DNA from: Aurantimonas aggregata
GTDB lineage: Bacteria; Pseudomonadota; Alphaproteobacteria; Rhizobiales; Rhizobiaceae
DNA: 64,000 nucleotides
Assembly (NCBI RefSeq): GCF_010500835.1
Contig: NZ_JAAAMJ010000006.1
Coordinates: 1 to 64,000 of the forward strand
Reading direction: 5' to 3'
Position numbers and translations under genes: made by a program. Position 1 is the first letter of the stretch; every line of letters begins with the position of its first letter. The notes beneath the pieces are model-generated. The model ran no database searches. It was not told the origin of the DNA and saw only the letters and a program-made list of their open reading frames with translations. This document shows positions 47,716 through 56,410 of this stretch, one piece after another.

Positions 47716-50700
47716 CTATTCGGCCGCTTCCCGCCGGCCGCCGCGCCGCGCCATGGCGGCCCTGAGCGAGGCCGGCCGCAGCGGCTTGGTCAGGACGTCG
47801 ACATCGACGCTGAGCGCCTCCTCTCGCAATTGCGGCGATCGGTCTGCCGTCACCAGGATGGCCGGAAGCGCGGGGTCGAGCACACGGCGCAGCAGGACGA
47901 TCGCCTCCAGCCCGGTGCCGAAGTCGAGATGATAGTCGACCAGCGCGATGTCGGGGACGGCGCCGCGGGCGACGAGGTCCGCCGCCGCCTCGGCGCCGGT
48001 CGCATAGGTGTCGACAAGGCAGCCCCAGCCGCTGAGGAGCGTCTTCATGCCGTCCCGGATCGAGGCTTCGTTGTCGATGCAGAGCACATGCGTGCCGCGC
48101 AGCGACAGCCCGCCGGGCGCCGGGACCGCCTCCGCCGCTGCGATCTCGACCGGCCTTGTCCGCGCCAGCGGCAGGCCGACGCGGAAGCGGGTGCCGCGGC
48201 CATGCTCGGAGGTCGCGGTGATCGGCAGGTCGAGCACGCGGGCGATCCGGTCGACCACCGACAGGCCGAGCCCGAGGCCGCGCGCGGTCCGGGTTCCCTC
48301 GTCGAGCCGCACGAATTCCTGGTAGATCGACTGCAGCTTGTCGGACGGGATGCCGATGCCGCTGTCGGCGACCTCGATCTCGATGCGCCGGTTGCCGCGG
48401 TGGCGCACGCCGACGACGACCTTGCCGGCGGGCGTGTATTTCACCGCGTTGGACACGAGGTTCTGGATCAGCCGCCGCAGCAGATTGCGATCCGTGCGCA
48501 CTGCGACGCTGGTGGCGACGAAGCGCAGCGACAGCCCCCTTTCGTCCGCCAGCGGCCTGATGTCGGTCTCTATCTGGCGCAGCAGCGGCCCGAGCGGGAA
48601 ATCCTCGATCTTCGCCTGCATGCCGCCGGCATCCAGCCGCGAAATGTCGAGCACAGCGCCGATGATCGCCTCGACCGCTTCCAGCGACGAGCCGATATTT
48701 GCCGCGATCTCGGTGCCCGGCAGGTTCTGGTGCCGCTCCTGCAGCGCCGAGACATAGAGCCGGGCGGCGTTCAGCGGCTGCAGGATGTCGTGCCCGGCGG
48801 CGGCCAGGAAACGCGTCTTGCCGAGATTGGCGGCGTCGGCGGCGTGGCGCGCCTTGCCGAGCTCGGCATTGGCGGTCAGCAGTTCGGCGGTGCGGTTGCG
48901 CACCCGTTCCTCCAGCGTCTCGTTCATCTCGCGCAGCGCCGCGGCGCGCCGCACCCGCTCGGTCATGTCGGAGACGGTGGCGACGAGCCCGCCCTCCGGC
49001 ATCGGGTTGGCGCGGAATTCGAGCACCCGGCCGGACTGGATGAGGCTGATCTGCCGCAGCGCCGGCGGGCGCGTCAGCACCTCGAAGCTCGCCCGGTATT
49101 CGGCGCGGTCGATCTCGCCGGCGCCGAGCAGTTCCTCGAGGACGACGGTGAGCGGCGTGCCGATCTGGCCGAATTCCGGCGACAGCCCGACCAGGTCGCG
49201 GAACTGCCGGTTCCAGAAGGTCAGCCGGTAGTCGGCATCGAAGATCGCCAGGCCCTGGTCGACCTGCTCCAGCGCGATCCGCAGGAGATCGCGATTGTAC
49301 TGCAGCGCCTCGGAGGCGTCGTCGAGTAGCCGCAGGGCCGACGGGCTCGACTTGGCGTGGCGCTGGAACAGCAGGGAGAGCACCAGCCGCGAGGAGGCCG
49401 AGCCGATCGCCGAGGTCAGCAGCTGCTCCGAGAAGCGGATCGTGGCGCTATCGGCGGGCGCTGCCTCGTCGAGATCGCGCTCTTCGCCCTCGGCAAACCG
49501 CGCCAGCGAGCGGTCCGTGCGTTCGGGCCCGAGATAGCGGGCGATCGTCGCGCGGAGTTCGCCGACGGTGACGTCGGCGCGGGTCCGGCGCAGCCCCGCC
49601 GCCGGTCCGGCGTCGCTGGAGGCGAAGATCGCCGCCTGGATTCGCTCCAGCGGCTTGGATTGCCGGCTGAGCGAACCGAGGACGAGAAACACGACATTGG
49701 CCGACAGGCTGACGAGGCAGCCGTAGAGCAGCGGGTCCATTGCCGGGCCGGGAGCCGCGAGGCCGTCGAGGGAGTCCGCCACGACGGCCGGACCGAACAG
49801 CGCCGGCAGCAGCAGCGTGTAGGCCCAGCCGACGATGCCGGCGATGAGCCCCGCCATGGCGCCGCGGGCATTGGCCCGCTTCCAGTAGAGTCCGGCCAGG
49901 AACGCAGGCGCCAGCTGGGCGATGGCGGCGAAGGACAGGAGGCCGATCGAGGCGAGGCCGCTGCCGATGCCGGCAAAGCGGTAATAGCCATAGCCGAGGA
50001 ACACGACGACGAGGATCGCCGATCGCCTGACATTGAGGATCAGCCTTGTCTCGTCGCGCTTGTTGTCGGCGCCGTGGCCGCGGTGCTTGAGAAGCCACGG
50101 CAGGACGAGATCGTTCGAGATCATGATCGACAGGGCGACGCTGGCGACGATCACCATGGCGGTCGCCGCGGAAAGCCCGCCGAGAAACGCAAACAGCGCC
50201 AGCGCATCCTGGCCCTGCGACAGCGGCAAAGACAGCACGTAGAGATCGGCGTCGACGCTCGGACCAAGCATGAGCACGCCGGCCGCGGCGATCGGCGCGA
50301 CGAAGATGTTGATCAGCACCAGATAGAGCGGGAACAGCCAGCGGGCGCGGCGGATCTCCTCGCGCGTGCGGTTCTCCACCACTGTCATGTGGAACTGCCG
50401 CGGCAACAGCAGGATGACCAGCGCGCTGAGGCCCATGGAGGCGAGAAAATGCCCGCCGATCTGGCCGTCGAACGTCGCTGCGAAGCCCGGGTGCGCCTTC
50501 GCCGCGGACAGGAGTTCCCGCGGCTCGAAGAGGACGAAGGTCGCCCAGATGCCGACGGCGAGAAACGCCCCGAGCTTGACCAGCGATTCCATCGCGACGG
50601 CCAGCACCAGCCCGTCCTGGTGCTCGGTGGCGTCGGCATGGCGGGTGCCGAAGAGGATGGCGAACACGCCGAGCACCGTCGCCACCAGCAGCGCCAGGTC

Positions 50701-51183
50701 GGCGAACATCGGCGGCATTTCCGGGGTCGCGGAATAATGCGTCACCAGCGTCGCGACGCTGGTCGAGATCGCCTTCAGCTGCAGCGAGATGTACGGAACC
50801 GTGCCGATGATGGCGATGACCGTCGCCAGCGCCGCCACCGAGGGATTCTTGCCGTAGCGCGAGCCGATGAAGTCGGCGACGGTGGTGATCCGCTCGGCCT
50901 TGGCGTGGCGCACCAGCCGCTCGATGAAGCGCGGCGCCAGGACGAAGACCAAAATCGGCCCGAGATAGATCGCCAGGAACGACAGCCCTTCGCGCGCGGC
51001 GACGCCGACCGAGCCGAAGAACGTCCACGACGTGCAATAGACCGCAAGGCTCAGCGCATACACGCCGGGACGGCTGATGCGTGCCGGTGGCTGGCGCGTA
51101 GCGCGCCGATCGCCCCACCAGGCAACCGCGAAGAGCAGCAGCAGATAGACGATCGCCGTGACGACGATGATTCCGCTATGCAA
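47716..51183 (-). CDS. Transporter-fused hybrid histidine kinase
   Basis: 1155 residues from TTG 51183, chosen for GGGGAGG 5 bp upstream; GTG 51237 is in frame but unsupported. Domains in order: a Na+/solute symporter-like membrane domain to about residue 500; a cytoplasmic linker; PAS from about 638 (VDQGLAIFDADYRLTFWNRQ); a coiled linker (EETLEERVRNRTAELLTANA); HisKA with GHDILQPLNAARL, His near 798; HATPase_c (NLVSNAVKYT, DSGIGIP, GLGLSVV); and a C-terminal receiver with phospho-acceptor Asp near 1081 (ALVDYHLDFG). Such kinases sense transported nutrients or membrane state. Paired with the NarL-type regulator at its end. Confidence 0.9.
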   Translation of the reverse strand: MHSGIIVVTAIVYLLLLFAVAWWGDRRATRQPPARISRPGVYALSLAVYCTSWTFFGSVGVAAREGLSFLAIYLGPILVFVLAPRFIERLVRHAKAERITTVADFIGSRYGKNPSVAALATVIAIIGTVPYISLQLKAISTSVATLVTHYSATPEMPPMFADLALLVATVLGVFAILFGTRHADATEHQDGLVLAVAMESLVKLGAFLAVGIWATFVLFEPRELLSAAKAHPGFAATFDGQIGGHFLASMGLSALVILLLPRQFHMTVVENRTREEIRRARWLFPLYLVLINIFVAPIAAAGVLMLGPSVDADLYVLSLPLSQGQDALALFAFLGGLSAATAMVIVASVALSIMISNDLVLPWLLKHRGHGADNKRDETRLILNVRRSAILVVVFLGYGYYRFAGIGSGLASIGLLSFAAIAQLAPAFLAGLYWKRANARGAMAGLIAGIVGWAYTLLLPALFGPAVVADSLDGLAAPGPAMDPLLYGCLVSLSANVVFLVLGSLSRQSKPLERIQAAIFASSDAGPAAGLRRTRADVTVGELRATIARYLGPERTDRSLARFAEGEERDLDEAAPADSATIRFSEQLLTSAIGSASSRLVLSLLFQRHAKSSPSALRLLDDASEALQYNRDLLRIALEQVDQGLAIFDADYRLTFWNRQFRDLVGLSPEFGQIGTPLTVVLEELLGAGEIDRAEYRASFEVLTRPPALRQISLIQSGRVLEFRANPMPEGGLVATVSDMTERVRRAAALREMNETLEERVRNRTAELLTANAELGKARHAADAANLGKTRFLAAAGHDILQPLNAARLYVSALQERHQNLPGTEIAANIGSSLEAVEAIIGAVLDISRLDAGGMQAKIEDFPLGPLLRQIETDIRPLADERGLSLRFVATSVAVRTDRNLLRRLIQNLVSNAVKYTPAGKVVVGVRHRGNRRIEIEVADSGIGIPSDKLQSIYQEFVRLDEGTRTARGLGLGLSVVDRIARVLDLPITATSEHGRGTRFRVGLPLARTRPVEIAAAEAVPAPGGLSLRGTHVLCIDNEASIRDGMKTLLSGWGCLVDTYATGAEAAADLVARGAVPDIALVDYHLDFGTGLEAIVLLRRVLDPALPAILVTADRSPQLREEALSVDVDVLTKPLRPASLRAAMARRGGRREAAE

Positions 51184-51347
51184 ACCGGCCTCCCCGACCG
51201 GCGGCGAGAAGCGCCGCAGACGGATCGAAAGAAACACCGGCAGCGCCGCAAGTCCAGTTCCGCCTTTCCCGCCGGCGTTGGTGACAGGACGCTGCGATAG
51301 TATGATCGGGCGTCCCGCCGGATTCGGGTCGCGTCAGGGAAAAGCCG

Positions 51348-51785
51348 ATGCTCAAGGAGTTCAAGGAATTCGCCCTCAGGGGCAACATGGTGGACCTTGC
51401 CATCGGCATCATCATCGGCGCGGCCTTCTCCGGGCTGGTCAACGCCATCGTCGCCGACCTGTTCATGCCCATCGTGGCGGTCATCACCGGCGGCGTCGAC
51501 TTCTCGAACAAGTTCATCGCGTTGAGCAGCGGCGTGACGGCGAGCAACCTCGTCGACGCACGCACACAGGGGCCGGTGCTCGCCTACGGCAACTTCCTCA
51601 CATTGACGATCAACTTCCTGATCGTCGCGTTCATCCTGTTCCTCGTCGTCAAGGCGATGAACCGGCTGAAGCGCCAGGAGGAGGCCAAGCCGCCGGAAAT
51701 TTCAGAGGTGCCCCGCAACGAGAAGCTGCTCGAGGAAATCCGCGACCTGATGGCGGTCGCGACGGAGCGCACGCCCCGCGTCTGA
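51348..51785 (+). CDS. mscL: Large-conductance mechanosensitive channel
   Basis: 145 residues. N-terminal amphipathic helix [19 protein letters not shown], first membrane helix with [20 protein letters not shown], second helix [20 protein letters not shown], and an acidic cytoplasmic helix. The pore-lining Gly and Ala pattern is intact and length is normal. It opens under membrane tension to release solutes in osmotic down-shock. Transcribed away from the giant kinase gene. Confidence 0.96.
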   Translation: MLKEFKEFALRGNMVDLAIGIIIGAAFSGLVNAIVADLFMPIVAVITGGVDFSNKFIALSSGVTASNLVDARTQGPVLAYGNFLTLTINFLIVAFILFLVVKAMNRLKRQEEAKPPEISEVPRNEKLLEEIRDLMAVATERTPRV

Positions 51786-51897
51786 CCGCGGGTCTCGCGA
51801 TCCGAACCGTCTCGGGGCTTGACTGAATCGGCCGGAAGGCCGAAGGCGAAAACGGGGACGACTAGCCCCGCCCCGACCCTTCCCGGAAGGCCAAGCC

Positions 51898-53067
51898 ATG
51901 AGCGATCTTTCACGCCTCAGCCGCGAGGCGGTCGAGGCGCCGGAGAGCGGCATCGTCGCCGTGATGACCTATGCCCGCGGCCGCGAGGGGCTGATCCCGC
52001 TCTGGGCCGGCGAGGGCGACCTGTCGACGCCGGCCTTCATCAGCGAGGCGGCCGCCGCCAGCCTTGCCGCCGGGGAGACCTTCTACACCTGGCAGCGCGG
52101 CATCCCGGAGCTGCGCCAGGCGCTCGCCACCTATACCGAACGGCTTTACGACCGGCCCACCGCGCCGGAACGGTTCTTCGTCACCGGCTCGGGCATGCAG
52201 GCGATCCAGCTCGCCATCGCCTGTGTCGCCAGCGCCGGCGACGAGGTGGTCTATTTGGGCCCCGCCTGGCCGAATTTCGCCGCGGCGGTGAACGTCAAGG
52301 GTGCCGTGGCGCGCGAGGTGTCGCTGGACTTCACCGAAGCCGGCTGGCGCCTCGACCTGCAGAAGCTGGCGGACGCCATGGGGCCGAGGACCCGCGCTCT
52401 GTTCATCAACACGCCGTCCAATCCGACGGGCTGGACGGCGAACGAGGGCGAGCTCAGGGCAATCCTCGACCTGGCGCGGGCGAACGGCATCTCGGTGATC
52501 GCCGACGAGATCTACAACCGCTTCCATTATGCGGGCGGCCGCGCGCCGTCCTTCCACGACGTCATGGACGAGGCCGACTCGATCTTCTTCGTCAATTCCT
52601 TCTCGAAGAACTGGGCGATGACCGGCTGGCGGATCGGCTGGATCGAGACCAGCCCCGCCTATGGCGACGTGCTGGAGAATCTCATCCAGTACTCGACCTC
52701 GGGTGTCGCGACTTTCATGCAACGCGCCGCCGTCGCGGCGCTGCAGGACGGCGAAAGCTTCGTCGCCAGCCAGGTCGAGCGCGCCGCCAAGGCGCGCGAC
52801 ATCTTCACCGACCGCCTGCTGGCGACCAACCGCGTGTCGATGACGCGGCCGGATGGCGCCTTCTATGCGTTCTTCGCGGTGGACGGCATCAGCGACACGC
52901 GGGCGGCGGCCTTCCGGCTGGTCGACGAGGCGCTCGTGGGCCTTGCGCCCGGGACCGCGTTCGGCCCTGCCGGCACGCATTTCCTGCGCGCGTGCTTCCA
53001 TCGCCGGCTCGACGAGGTCGAGATCGCGGCGGACCGGATCGCGGATTGGATCGGCCGGTCGGCGTGA
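51898..53067 (+). CDS. PLP-dependent class I/II aminotransferase
   Basis: 389 residues, start with GGAAGG upstream. Fold type I motifs: GSGMQAIQLAI for cofactor binding, NTPSNPTGWT, IADEIYNRF (Asp of the pyridine ring), and Schiff-base Lys237 in NSFSKNWAMTGWRIGW. C-terminal RACFHRR binds carboxylate. It is related to aspartate/aromatic transaminases. The substrate is unknown. The stop overlaps the start of the next gene, implying one operon with a membrane protein. Confidence 0.85.
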   Translation: MSDLSRLSREAVEAPESGIVAVMTYARGREGLIPLWAGEGDLSTPAFISEAAAASLAAGETFYTWQRGIPELRQALATYTERLYDRPTAPERFFVTGSGMQAIQLAIACVASAGDEVVYLGPAWPNFAAAVNVKGAVAREVSLDFTEAGWRLDLQKLADAMGPRTRALFINTPSNPTGWTANEGELRAILDLARANGISVIADEIYNRFHYAGGRAPSFHDVMDEADSIFFVNSFSKNWAMTGWRIGWIETSPAYGDVLENLIQYSTSGVATFMQRAAVAALQDGESFVASQVERAAKARDIFTDRLLATNRVSMTRPDGAFYAFFAVDGISDTRAAAFRLVDEALVGLAPGTAFGPAGTHFLRACFHRRLDEVEIAADRIADWIGRSA

Positions 53068-54167
53068 GGGCCGTTCCCCGGCAGCGGATCGTCGCGCTCG
53101 CCGCGACGCTCGTCCTCGCGGCCTTGGCGGGGGCGGCCGGCGTCGTCCTCGGCTTTCCGGTGCCGTGGCTGCTCGGCCCGGTCCTCGTGGTCTCCGCGGC
53201 GAGCATTGCCGGCCTCGATACGCGCCTGCCGCTGACCCTGCGCAGCTTCGCCTTCTTCGTGCTGGGGATCCAGGCCGGTTCCGGCGTCACCCCGGCCGTG
53301 CTCGAGCAACTGGCGCTGTGGCCGGCCTCCTTCGCCATCCAGATGGTCGGCGTCGTCGTCGTGATCGCCGCGAGCTACGCCTTCCTGCGACGCGGTCTCG
53401 GCTGGGATCACCCGACGTCGCTGTTCGCCTCCATGCCGGGGGCGCTGTCCTTCGTGATCGCGGCTGCGGCGCAGACGCGGGCCGACATGGCGCGCGTCGC
53501 GGTCGTCCAGAGCGTGCGGCTTTTGATGCTCATCGGGGTGCTGACGCCGACGCTTGCCTGGCTGCAGAGCGATATCGGCATTCTTGCCGCGGGCCATCCC
53601 GCAGCGACCCTGCCGGACTATGCGCTGATGTTCGCCTTGTGCGGGATCGGTGCGGTGGCCGGGCATTTCTCCCGCGTGCCCGGCGGCATGATGCTGGGCG
53701 CGCTGATCGCCAGCGCCATCCTTCATGGCGGCGGCTTCGTCACTGCGCCGATCCCGCCGGCGCTCGCGGCATTCTGCCTGGTGCTGCTCGGCGCGGTGAT
53801 CGGCGCGCGGTTGCGCGGCATCGGGCGGCGGGAACTCGCCGGCCTCCTGCCGGCGTCGGTCGGCTCGTTCGTCATCGCCTTGGGTCTGTCGGCGATCGCC
53901 GCAGTGGTCGCGATCCTCTCCCTCGGACTCGCGCCCGGCAAGGTGGCGCTGGCCTATGCGCCCGGCGCGCTGGAGGCGCTGACGGTGCTGGCCTTCCAGT
54001 TCGATGTCGATCCCGCCTATGTCGCCGCGCATCACGTCGTGCGCTTCCTGGCGATCGCGTTCCTGGTGCCGTTGCTGGCGACCCGTGTCGCCCGCGCGGC
54101 GACCGCTGCGGATGGTCCTGACCCGGAAGCCGGGTCAGGCGTCGATGGTGGCAAAGACAGAGGGTGA
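53064..54167 (+). CDS. AbrB-family membrane protein
   Basis: 367 residues from GTG 53064 (overlap GTGA with the aminotransferase). About ten membrane segments are suggested; the repeats LPLTLRSFAFFVLGIQAGSG and LAYAPGALEALTVLAFQFDV match the two repeated halves of the AbrB/AmoA-like putative membrane transporters. The opening GFPVPWLLGPVLV is also family-like. Function is unknown; aminotransferase linkage hints at export or sensing of an amino acid derivative. Its 3' end overlaps the convergent cupin gene by 33 bp. Confidence 0.85.
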   Translation: MRAVPRQRIVALAATLVLAALAGAAGVVLGFPVPWLLGPVLVVSAASIAGLDTRLPLTLRSFAFFVLGIQAGSGVTPAVLEQLALWPASFAIQMVGVVVVIAASYAFLRRGLGWDHPTSLFASMPGALSFVIAAAAQTRADMARVAVVQSVRLLMLIGVLTPTLAWLQSDIGILAAGHPAATLPDYALMFALCGIGAVAGHFSRVPGGMMLGALIASAILHGGGFVTAPIPPALAAFCLVLLGAVIGARLRGIGRRELAGLLPASVGSFVIALGLSAIAAVVAILSLGLAPGKVALAYAPGALEALTVLAFQFDVDPAYVAAHHVVRFLAIAFLVPLLATRVARAATAADGPDPEAGSGVDGGKDRG

Positions 54168-54512
54168 GGGCGCCGGCGCCTCGCCGCCGGCCGGTCCCCA
54201 GAAGATCACCCAGGTGACGAAGTCATCCGACATGTTGAAGAAGCGGTGCTCGATGCCGGCCCGCACGAACAGCGCGTCGCCAGCGGCCACGCTCTCCTCT
54301 TCGCCGTCGCGGATGAAGTCACTGGTGCCGGCGGCGACGATGTAGAGCTCGTCCTGGTCGTGCGGCTGCTGGCGATCCTCGCCGCGCGGCGCGAACACCT
54401 GCAGCGACATCGTGCCGTGCGCCAGCGCCTCGATGTCGAAGACGCCGTCGGGCCATTCGGCCGTGGCGGGGCGGGGCAGCTTGCCGACGAGGGCAGGGAG
54501 AGACAGCTTCAT
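54135..54512 (-). CDS. Cupin-domain protein
   Basis: 125 residues from ATG 54512. A single small cupin barrel: motif 1 includes QPHDQDELYIVAAGTSDFI (a metal-binding His and Glu pair) and motif 2 has AAGDALFVRAGIEHRFFNM with another His. Likely a metal-binding enzyme or binding protein of unknown substrate. Its tail overlaps the AbrB-like gene on the opposite strand. Confidence 0.8.
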   Translation of the reverse strand: MKLSLPALVGKLPRPATAEWPDGVFDIEALAHGTMSLQVFAPRGEDRQQPHDQDELYIVAAGTSDFIRDGEEESVAAGDALFVRAGIEHRFFNMSDDFVTWVIFWGPAGGEAPAPSPSVFATIDA

Positions 54513-54558
54513 CGAATACCCATGGTGCGAAAGGGCGCCCGTGGGTCTTGCGAAGCGA

Positions 54559-55839
54559 TCAGCCGCCTGCCTGCGAGACCACGAGCGAGGTAACCGCGGA
54601 CGAACGCTCGGCATGCTGCGGCTGTTCCGTCGAGAACCGGATGCCGACGGTCTGCCAGGTCTCGACCAGCGCGTCCTTGAGCGTTTCGATCAGCCCGTCG
54701 CCGTGCAGCGGCGTCGGCGTGATGCGCAGCCGCTCGGTGCCGCGGGGCACGGTCGGATAGTTGATCGGCTGGATGTAGATGCCGTGGCGCTGCAGGAGGT
54801 GGTCGCTCGCCTTCTTGCAGAGGTCGGCATCGCCTACCAGCAGGGGCACGATATGCGTGTCGGAGGGCATGACCGGCAGCTTGGCGTCGCTGAACACCGC
54901 CTTGGCGCGGGCTGCTTGGCGCTGCTGCGCGTCGCGCTCGCTCTGCGAGGTCTTCAGGTGCCGGATCGATGCGGTGGCCGCGGCGGCGAGCGCCGGCGGC
55001 AGCGCCGTCGTGAAGATGAAGCCGGGCGCATAGGAGCGGATCGAGTCGATCAGCGCCCGGGTGCCGGTGATGTAGCCGCCGAGAACGCCGAAGGCCTTGG
55101 CGAGGGTGCCCTCGATGACGTCGATGCGCTCGGCGATGCCGTCGCGCTCGGAGATGCCGCCGCCGCGCGGGCCGTACATGCCGACCGCATGGACCTCGTC
55201 GATATAGGTCATGGCGTTGTAGTATTCGGCCAGCTCGACGATCTTCTCGATCGGCGCGACGTCGCCGTCCATCGAGTAGACGCTTTCGAAGACGATCAGC
55301 TTGGGCCGGGCCGGATCGGCGGCCTTCAGCAGCTCTTCCAGATGCGCGACGTCGTTGTGGCGGAAGATCTGCTTCTTGGCGCCGGACTTGCGCACGCCTT
55401 CGATCATCGACGCGTGGTTCAACTCGTCGGACAGGATCAGGCAGTCGGGCAGCAGCTTGGCGATCGTCGAGATTGAGGCCTCGTTGGAGACGAAGCCGGA
55501 GGTGAAGACCAGCGCCGCTTCCTTGCCGTGCAGGTCGGCGAGCTCGCGCTCCAGCTCGACCAGCGGATGATTGGTGCCGGAAATGTTGCGCGTGCCGCCG
55601 GCACCGGAGCCCATGGCGGTGACGGCCGCCGTCATCGCGGCGATGACGTCCGGATGCTGGCCCATGCCGAGATAGTCGTTGGAGCACCACACGGTGATCT
55701 CGCGCGCCTTGCCGTCATGGCGCCAGAGCGCCGTCGGGAACCGGCCCGCAATCCGCTCGAGATCAGCAAACACCCGGTAGCGTTTCTCGGCGTGGAGAGC
55801 TTCGATCGCGGACTGGAAATGGCTCTGATAATCGATCAT
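54559..55839 (-). CDS. hemA: 5-aminolevulinate synthase
   Basis: 426 residues from ATG 55839, with AAGGAG 6 bp upstream. PLP-dependent fold: [48 protein letters not shown] and Schiff-base Lys248 in [14 protein letters not shown]. It joins glycine and succinyl-CoA to make 5-aminolevulinate, the first step of the C4 heme pathway, characteristic of alphaproteobacteria. Upstream there are an Irr-like motif and a palindrome, listed separately. Confidence 0.97.
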   Translation of the reverse strand: MIDYQSHFQSAIEALHAEKRYRVFADLERIAGRFPTALWRHDGKAREITVWCSNDYLGMGQHPDVIAAMTAAVTAMGSGAGGTRNISGTNHPLVELERELADLHGKEAALVFTSGFVSNEASISTIAKLLPDCLILSDELNHASMIEGVRKSGAKKQIFRHNDVAHLEELLKAADPARPKLIVFESVYSMDGDVAPIEKIVELAEYYNAMTYIDEVHAVGMYGPRGGGISERDGIAERIDVIEGTLAKAFGVLGGYITGTRALIDSIRSYAPGFIFTTALPPALAAAATASIRHLKTSQSERDAQQRQAARAKAVFSDAKLPVMPSDTHIVPLLVGDADLCKKASDHLLQRHGIYIQPINYPTVPRGTERLRITPTPLHGDGLIETLKDALVETWQTVGIRFSTEQPQHAERSSAVTSLVVSQAGG

Positions 55840-55851
55840 GAGTGCTCCTTG

Positions 55852-55866
55852 TCAGAACCGTTCTAA
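55852..55866 (-). promoter_or_regulatory. Irr-like ICE motif at hemA
   Basis: On the minus strand TTAGAACGGTTCTGA, arms TTAGAAC and GTTCTGA with a 1-bp centre (6 of 7 pairs), resembles the iron-control element bound by Irr (TTTAGAA-N-TTCTAA type). It lies 13-27 bp upstream of the hemA start. Known Irr targets include heme synthesis genes. Confidence 0.4.
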
Positions 55867-55918
55867 GTCGGCCGTCCGGCGAAGTCCATGCCGTAGGGGG
55901 GCCTTGCCTGCCCATAAA

Positions 55919-55936
55919 TGTCAATCTGAATTGACA
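55919..55936. promoter_or_regulatory. TGTCAAT palindrome upstream of hemA
   Basis: TGTCAATCTGAATTGACA has exact 7-bp arms around a 4-bp centre, 80 bp upstream of hemA. Dimeric regulators bind such sites. The spacing and core do not match the FNR/FixK consensus, so the regulator is unknown. It also could serve the plus strand, where the next gene is far off. Confidence 0.35.
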
Positions 55937-56060
55937 GTAATCGTAATAATAATTGGACACATGCCGGATGGACATGAGCCGGGAGATACGCGCGATCCGG
56001 TGGTCGATGAACCAGGTAAACGCCCGGAACCGGGCGCCCGCCGGCCTTGCCGGATGTCGG

Positions 56061-56240
56061 TCAGTCGGTTGTTTCTCCGCCCGTCGCCGGCAGGCTGTCG
56101 CCGGGAAGCACGCCTTCCTTGCGGGGCTCGCGGCGAGCCCGGGCCTGTTCCTTGCGGCGCTTCAGATTGGCGCGGAGCTGTTCCTGGAGTCGTTCCTCCC
56201 GGGTCGGTTTGGGCGTGCGTGGTCTCTCGTCGTCGGTCAT
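56061..56240 (-). CDS. Small basic protein, unknown
   Basis: 59 residues from ATG 56240 to TGA 56063-56061. It begins TDDERPRTPKPTREERLQEQ, continues as a strongly basic helix LRANLKRRKEQARARREPRK and ends acidic. The regular Glu/Arg/Lys spacing looks like a genuine short helical protein. Only a weak GGAAC-like binding site is seen. No known family is recognised with certainty. Confidence 0.6.
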   Translation of the reverse strand: MTDDERPRTPKPTREERLQEQLRANLKRRKEQARARREPRKEGVLPGDSLPATGGETTD

Positions 56241-56280
56241 GTAATTGTTCCGTTTCTAGGAAGCGAGTGTGGGAGCGGCC

Positions 56281-56294
56281 TTGATCGAGGTCAA
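56281..56294. promoter_or_regulatory. FNR/FixK-like box
   Basis: TTGATCGAGGTCAA matches TTGAT-N4-ATCAA at 9 of 10 specified positions. Its centre is 47 bp upstream of the small basic gene (minus strand) and 123 bp upstream of the dehydrogenase gene (plus strand), so either could be under oxygen control. Confidence 0.4.
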
Positions 56295-56410
56295 ATCGCC
56301 GCGCCGGCGACGTGATGCGAACGGCGGTTACATCTGCGGTGAAAACCGTTAGATACCCCGCACTTGGCCGGAGCCATCCTGGCCATGCCCGCATCGAGGA
56401 CGCCAGCCCC

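Noticed and set aside
49357-51300. A 647-codon open frame on the plus strand
   Set aside because: Reverse of the giant kinase gene. Codon periodicity and domains support the minus-strand gene.
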